DNA of 50,936 nt from Flavobacteriaceae bacterium. Its GTDB lineage: Bacteria > Bacteroidota > Bacteroidia > Flavobacteriales > Flavobacteriaceae. Below the pieces are notes generated by a model. It made no database searches, was not told the DNA's origin, and saw only the letters and a program-made list of their open reading frames with translations. Below, one piece after another: positions 46,634 to 50,936 of the stretch. Made by a program: the position numbers and the translations under genes. The first letter of the stretch is position 1; each line of letters begins with the position of its first letter. Location of the stretch: the NCBI GenBank assembly GCA_020627885.1, contig JAHDGB010000002.1:1-50936 (forward strand), in the 5' to 3' direction.

Positions 46634-47633
46634 GCTTAATAAATCGGACCTGTTTTTAGTAGTTTGCTACTTTATAGTCGATTTTACTATTCAAGCGTGG
46701 GATTACTATAGAAATGGGAATAAACTAATAGAATATCTAATTGATTTCCCTGTAGAACTGATTACGACTTGTACTATTATTTATCTGTTTATTTTTTGGA
46801 CAATTCCAAAATTTGTAATCGAAAAAAAATACTTCACATTTACACTTCTAGGCGTATTTATAATGATTTTTTTTACTGCTATAGAATACACTATTGGTTT
46901 TTGGACTGGAGATAATGACTGGTCTAAGTTCCCCAAAGGGTTTGATTTTATTTTAAAAATGATAAATAGGTGTAGTCAAAATATTTCGCTTTTGTTTGCA
47001 TTATTACTAACCAAAAAGTTTTATGAAGGAAAAACAGAACTATTAGAAATTGAAAAACAGCAAAAAGAAAACGAATTAAAATTATTACGAAGCCAAATAG
47101 ATCCTCATTTTTTATTTAATAATTTAAATACGCTAGATAGTTTAATCGATACAAATTCTGAAAAAGCGAAAGAATATATTAATAGATTATCTTTAATTTA
47201 CCGCTACCTTATTCGTACTAAAGATGCTGAAGTTATGGAGCTTTCTGAAGAAGTCCGTTTTGCCGAAAACTACATATTTTTAATTAAAACACGTTTTGCA
47301 AACGATTATGATTTTAATATTATAAATAACAATTCATTAGAAGATACATTTATCCCTACAGGTGCCTTGCAAGCGGTTCTTGAAAATGTGGTGAAACACA
47401 ATAAAGTGCTAAATGATGCAACAATTAAAACTGATATTTTAATAGAAGAAGAGTGGTTAACAGTTACAAACTCCAAATCTAATTCCGGTACAAATACCGA
47501 ATCTTTGGGTACAGGACTAAAAAACCTGAAAGCACGCTATGAATTATTAATTGATAAGCATGTGCAGATTATAGAAACAAATACAGAGTATAGAATATCG
47601 ATTCCTATTATTAAATTAAGTAACGAAAATTAG
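46623..47633 (+). CDS. LytS/YehU-type sensor histidine kinase
   Basis: A 336-aa kinase of the His_kinase (PF06580) class. About four membrane helices (residues 10-130) without an extracellular domain, then the phospho-acceptor segment LLRSQIDPHFLFNNLN (His162) and an ATPase domain with LENVVKHN (N box) and GTGLKNLKARYELL (G box). The absence of a large periplasmic sensor suggests the signal enters through the membrane or through the duplicated membrane protein encoded just before it (11-bp overlap). The cognate regulator follows after 94 bp. Confidence 0.93.
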   Translation: MNTKLNKSDLFLVVCYFIVDFTIQAWDYYRNGNKLIEYLIDFPVELITTCTIIYLFIFWTIPKFVIEKKYFTFTLLGVFIMIFFTAIEYTIGFWTGDNDWSKFPKGFDFILKMINRCSQNISLLFALLLTKKFYEGKTELLEIEKQQKENELKLLRSQIDPHFLFNNLNTLDSLIDTNSEKAKEYINRLSLIYRYLIRTKDAEVMELSEEVRFAENYIFLIKTRFANDYDFNIINNNSLEDTFIPTGALQAVLENVVKHNKVLNDATIKTDILIEEEWLTVTNSKSNSGTNTESLGTGLKNLKARYELLIDKHVQIIETNTEYRISIPIIKLSNEN

Positions 47634-47727
47634 AGCAGATGAACCATTCATAACTCAACTATAAATATAAAAAGTAATGAGTATATGAATGCACCATGTG
47701 ACCATTAAAAAACAATAATAAAAACAC

Positions 47728-48492
47728 ATGAAAATTTTAATTTTAGAAGACGAGATACCTGCATACCAAAAACTTACTAATTGCTTACATGTTTTTTTCT
47801 CTGAAGAAATTGCACATGATTGGGCTCGGTCTAAAACAGATGGAGAACGGCTTTTAAAATCTGAAACATACGATTTTATATTGTCAGATATTCAGTTACT
47901 TGATGGCATTTCCTTTGATTTATTTGATCGTATTGAAATTAATTGCCCTATAATATTTTGTTCAGCTCACGACGATTATTTATTTCAAGCATTTAACACC
48001 AATGGTATCGCCTACATATTAAAGCCATATACCCAAAACGATTTTAATAAGGCTATAGAAAAATACCAATCTCTATTTAAACAAGGCAGCTATAAAACAT
48101 TAGACCACTCTACTATAACAGCTTTAAAATTGGCTTTAAAAGATGAACACACCAATTACAAAAAACGATTTGTTATAAAAAGAACAAAAGGCATTCAATT
48201 ATTAAATGTAGTAGATATAAGTACGATTGAAGCCTCTGGCGATTTTTGTATTGTTATAGATAATACTGGGAAAAGGCACACTATTTCTCAAAGTATAGGC
48301 GCACTAAATGCACAATTAAACCCTAAAAAGTTTTATCGTATTAATCGTAGCGAAATTATACATATTAACTTTATAGAAAATATAGAAAATCATTTTAAAA
48401 ATAGACTGTTAATTACCATGTCCGGATGCAAAGAAAAAGTAATGACTAGCTCTTCTACAACATCCGATTTTAGAAAATGGATAGAGCAGTAA
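47728..48492 (+). CDS. LytTR family response regulator
   Basis: A 254-aa transcription factor. The receiver domain has ILEDE, the phospho-acceptor Asp54 in ILSDIQLLDG, FCSAHDDY and KPY, all at the usual places. From about residue 145 a LytTR DNA-binding domain follows (IKRTKGIQLLNVVDISTIEASGDFCIV, FYRINRSEIIHINFIENIE). Such regulators bind pairs of short direct repeats. Its partner is the LytS-type kinase immediately upstream. Likely targets are the barrel/membrane-protein genes of the same cluster, though this is not shown. Confidence 0.94.
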   Translation: MKILILEDEIPAYQKLTNCLHVFFSEEIAHDWARSKTDGERLLKSETYDFILSDIQLLDGISFDLFDRIEINCPIIFCSAHDDYLFQAFNTNGIAYILKPYTQNDFNKAIEKYQSLFKQGSYKTLDHSTITALKLALKDEHTNYKKRFVIKRTKGIQLLNVVDISTIEASGDFCIVIDNTGKRHTISQSIGALNAQLNPKKFYRINRSEIIHINFIENIENHFKNRLLITMSGCKEKVMTSSSTTSDFRKWIEQ

Positions 48493-48592
48493 AGAGGGCT
48501 TAATTAAAGTGATACTGAACTGATAATTTTTAATAAAAATAATAGGCTACAAAACTAAATGAAAGTATATTTAATTTTACTTCAATGGTATA

Positions 48593-49315
48593 CTATATAG
48601 TATTTTCTTTAATCGTTTTTTTGCTTTCAACAGTTATTTCTGAACCTTCAGTAAGCATCACCGTTTCTGGCTCCATCTTATTTAAAAACTCAAAATCATT
48701 TCCATAAACAATTCCAAAATCAACTTTTATTTCAGAGCTTATAATATCATATTTACGCCATTTGGGATGGGTAACTTCATATTCATTAGTCACTTTTTCA
48801 TTTACTTTTGCATACCCCCAATAGTGCTCTGTGATAAACTCGATTTCACTATTTTCTTCAATTTCTGAAGGCTCTAAATGGGCAATTATTTTAAACAAAT
48901 GCCACTGCATATTCTTTTTCCATTGATATTCTACAACTCTATGGATTTCGTTTTCCATCCATTCATGCCTCATAGGCAACGTTTCATAATGTTCTTTATA
49001 TACTGTATTTGCAACAAAAGTTAGAGCTGGTTTTGGAACTATTTCTTTAATAAAAACAACACCACGTTTCCAAGTATTGTTCTCAAATCTTTTAACATAA
49101 AATCTTAAATTTACTTCTTCAAAATTAGTATGAAATGGAATTTTTATACCTATCAATTTTGTATTTACAAACATAAACCCCACTAAACTAACAAAGCATT
49201 TACCCTCCCAAAGATCAAGTTCTGTCCCGAAAGGAATATATTTAGACAACGTGTTTGGGTTAATGACATAATTAGCAATTGCTAATTTCCTCCATTCTGC
49301 ATTCAAAAAACTCAT
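48593..49315 (-). CDS. DUF2071 / YqjF-like protein
   Basis: A 240-aa cytosolic protein matching the YqjF-like (DUF2071, acetoacetate decarboxylase-like fold) family. Hallmarks are the N-terminal WRKLAIANYVINPNTLSKYIP, FVSLVGFMF, NFEEVNLRFYV and GVVFIKEIVPK. No catalytic role is established for the family. It is monocistronic as far as seen, and converges with the LytTR regulator gene. Confidence 0.88.
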   Translation of the reverse strand: MSFLNAEWRKLAIANYVINPNTLSKYIPFGTELDLWEGKCFVSLVGFMFVNTKLIGIKIPFHTNFEEVNLRFYVKRFENNTWKRGVVFIKEIVPKPALTFVANTVYKEHYETLPMRHEWMENEIHRVVEYQWKKNMQWHLFKIIAHLEPSEIEENSEIEFITEHYWGYAKVNEKVTNEYEVTHPKWRKYDIISSEIKVDFGIVYGNDFEFLNKMEPETVMLTEGSEITVESKKTIKENTI

Positions 49316-49370
49316 TTTTTCAATACTACTTATTCATATTAAAAATAACGAAACTTTTTCACTTATAAAA

Positions 49371-50381
49371 CTAATCCTTATTTAAAGAAGTAAGCTGTAT
49401 TTTGGAAGACTTTCTCACACCCGTGGCCGATTTTGCCTCCTTAACATCCATAATAGTTGAGTTTAAATCGAACGAAGCATCGAATAAAATGGGAGTGCTT
49501 CCTGCTCTTTTAAGCGCCTTAACCACAAATGAAAAACGATTTCCTTTTTTTAATGCTGGCCCTTCCATAAGAACCTGTCCGTTTGGATTAATTATATGTA
49601 TACGATGGCTTCCTGTTTCTTCATCTTTATTGATAAGCACATGGTATTTTATAAAATGCCCCCCAGGACAGAAATCATCTTCAGAAATCGATGCTATGAT
49701 ACCATTGGTATTAAAATCGAATTTATTTGTTGCCACTTCTTCGTTTAAAAATAGGGAAAGGTTCTTTCCTTGGCAATTGAGTTTTTGAGCTTTTTCAACA
49801 GCCAATGGAACCGCCATATAAGCATCGTCCAATTCAGCAATAATTTCGGCAGCTTGAAGTGCAGATAGTTTTTGTTTCTTAATTATTTTTGCCTCTATCC
49901 CTCTAAAACTTTCAAAAGCTTCAGGTTTAGATTTTGGAAGTATTTCTTTGTTATCGCCAAGCCGATAGCTAATAAGTGTTTTTGCAAACTGTGCCTTTCG
50001 CAATTCGGAAACGCTATTTCTTTTTTCTTTAGCAAAAGCCGTAATCTTCTCGACACTTTTAGCATTACCCTTATAAGCTAATACTTGAAGAATGTTTCTA
50101 TTTATCATTACATGTTCTTTTCCTAGGAAGTTTTCCAAAGTCCGAACCGATTTTAATTTGTGACCTAATTTTAAAACTAAATTGCTTTTAACAACAGGTT
50201 GCTCACTTTTATCCTTTAAAACTTTTCCAAAAAAGCTACTGGGATCCATATTTTTCTTCGTTGATAATAAATTAATTGCACTAATTCGTTTTTCTATAAC
50301 CTCGCCCTTTGTACTACTAATTTCAATTAGTTTTTTTTGGGTCGTGCGACTACTTATTTTTCCTATATCGTTACTATACAT
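49371..50381 (-). CDS. Uncharacterised protein with HEAT-like N-terminal half
   Basis: A 336-aa protein without a signal peptide or membrane helix. Residues 1-150 look like repeated helical pairs (ISAINLLSTKKNM..., MINRNILQVLAYKGN, ELRKAQFAKTLISYRLGD), in the style of HEAT/ARM repeats. The C-terminal part (IIASISEDDFCPGGHFIKYHVLINKDEETG, LMEGPALKKGNRFSFVVKALKRAG) is mostly beta. I do not recognise a family. It starts 17 bp after the metalloprotease stop, so both are likely in one transcript. Confidence 0.78.
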   Translation of the reverse strand: MYSNDIGKISSRTTQKKLIEISSTKGEVIEKRISAINLLSTKKNMDPSSFFGKVLKDKSEQPVVKSNLVLKLGHKLKSVRTLENFLGKEHVMINRNILQVLAYKGNAKSVEKITAFAKEKRNSVSELRKAQFAKTLISYRLGDNKEILPKSKPEAFESFRGIEAKIIKKQKLSALQAAEIIAELDDAYMAVPLAVEKAQKLNCQGKNLSLFLNEEVATNKFDFNTNGIIASISEDDFCPGGHFIKYHVLINKDEETGSHRIHIINPNGQVLMEGPALKKGNRFSFVVKALKRAGSTPILFDASFDLNSTIMDVKEAKSATGVRKSSKIQLTSLNKD

Positions 50382-50398
50382 GAGTTTTTAATTTAAAG

Positions 50399-50936
50399 TT
50401 AACAACCAGAATTGGTTAAACAGTGGCTTTTCATTTTATTTCCCTGAGAACTTGTTAGGTTTACCGAAGTCCTCATATTTCCACTAGGAACACTACCACT
50501 TTGCTGCATCAAGTTATTATCAGTGCTATTTTTATGTTTCAGTTTTAAATAATGACCAACTTCGTGAGCAAAAGTTCTAGAAGCTTGTTCTGGGCCCCAA
50601 AGACCAAATACCGAACCATTCATTCCTTTATCGTCTTTGTCTTCGCAAGGCCCATTAACTGCAGACCTTCCCAATATTACCCCTGTACCACTTGGAACAT
50701 TGAGTATAATAGGAACAAAAGTGTCTATTCCATCATTCGGAACTGACCAAGTATCAGTAATATCCTCCATCTCTCCTTTTGTAGTACAATTGTCATGCCC
50801 TTGTGCATCAGCTGTGGTTACCGAGTAATGTTCTATACGCCCCACACCAATCCCTCTTGTGCGGTATATATTTCTAATTCGATAAATGCAATAATCGATA
50901 AGATGAAAATGATCGTTACTAGGCAAACTTGTATCT
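50399..50936 (-). CDS. Metzincin-like zinc metalloprotease, partial (5' end beyond window)
   Basis: The listed ORF begins at a TTG codon, but the frame is open to the window edge (upstream codons read DTS), so the real start lies outside. The C-terminal part has the zinc motif HEVGHYLKLKH (HExxHxxxxxH; the usual Gly of HExxHxxGxxH is Lys here) followed by a Met-turn candidate NNLMQQSG. The pieces resemble pappalysin/reprolysin-type proteases. Several Cys (DNCTTKG, GPCEDKD, HCLTNSGC) could form disulfides, fitting a secreted enzyme. The signal peptide cannot be seen. Confidence 0.8.
   Translation of the reverse strand, partial: DTSLPSNDHFHLIDYCIYRIRNIYRTRGIGVGRIEHYSVTTADAQGHDNCTTKGEMEDITDTWSVPNDGIDTFVPIILNVPSGTGVILGRSAVNGPCEDKDDKGMNGSVFGLWGPEQASRTFAHEVGHYLKLKHKNSTDNNLMQQSGSVPSGNMRTSVNLTSSQGNKMKSHCLTNSGC

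Noticed and set aside
50924-50926. TTG start codon of the last ORF
   Set aside because: The frame stays open to the window edge and TTG is only the first permitted start inside the window; the gene is partial.
1-50936. tRNA, rRNA, CRISPR array, prophage or plasmid replication genes
   Set aside because: Looked for conserved features (CCA-ended cloverleaf, evenly spaced repeats, integrase, Rep) and saw none.

Overview
This window looks like chromosomal DNA from a marine-type member of the Flavobacteriaceae (Bacteroidota). The evidence is low GC by eye, a secreted peptidase with a type IX secretion (T9SS) C-terminal domain, a TonB-type outer-membrane barrel with a carboxypeptidase-regulatory-like domain, an OmpA protein with thrombospondin type 3 repeats, AddA/AddB-like repair proteins, and several promoters matching the Bacteroidota -7 box TAnnTTTG. 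The family is an inference from gene content; no rRNA or tRNA gene was seen to test it.

Layout. 1-7.1 kb (minus strand): ABC ATPase, S9 prolyl oligopeptidase lipoprotein, asd, a MITE-like inverted-repeat element, mscL, and the overlapping pair tdk-alr. 7.2-10.3 kb (plus): unknown acidic protein, rsmI, uracil-DNA-glycosylase-like protein, lipoprotein. 10.3-15.2 kb: AhpD-like protein divergent from osmC-recJ-MFS, then a peptidoglycan-binding-domain protein. 15.2-18.0 kb (minus): MATE exporter, an unlisted 33-codon membrane ORF, queD and lpxH, apparently one transcript. 18.2-22.0 kb: universal stress protein and T9SS-exported M28 peptidase, with an old tandem duplication between them that was broken by a decayed ISAs1-type transposase. 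22.0-31.6 kb: addB-like, ompA, kbl, addA-like (minus), divergent from superoxide dismutase. 31.6-32.2 kb is gene-free and carries two near-identical small-RNA-like units. 32.2-36.7 kb (minus): MBL hydrolase, S8 protease, purF. 36.7-38 kb is mostly non-coding with relics. 38-43 kb: SulP transporter coupled to a tandem universal stress protein, divergent from a Na+/H+-type antiporter. 43.1-48.5 kb: outer-membrane barrel, internally duplicated membrane protein, LytS-type kinase, LytTR regulator. 48.5 kb to the end (minus): DUF2071/YqjF-like protein, a protein of unknown fold, and a metalloprotease cut by the window edge.

How genes work together. Most is core housekeeping: lipid A, peptidoglycan (alr), lysine/threonine (asd), purines, recombination and oxidative defence. 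The most interesting parts are the two-copy putative sRNA locus downstream of purF, the decayed duplication that leaves a free-standing secreted prodomain-like protein beside its parent peptidase, and the barrel/duplicated-membrane-protein/LytS/LytTR cluster, which looks like one envelope signalling unit whose membrane protein I cannot assign to a known family. No CRISPR array, prophage, integron or intact insertion sequence was recognised.
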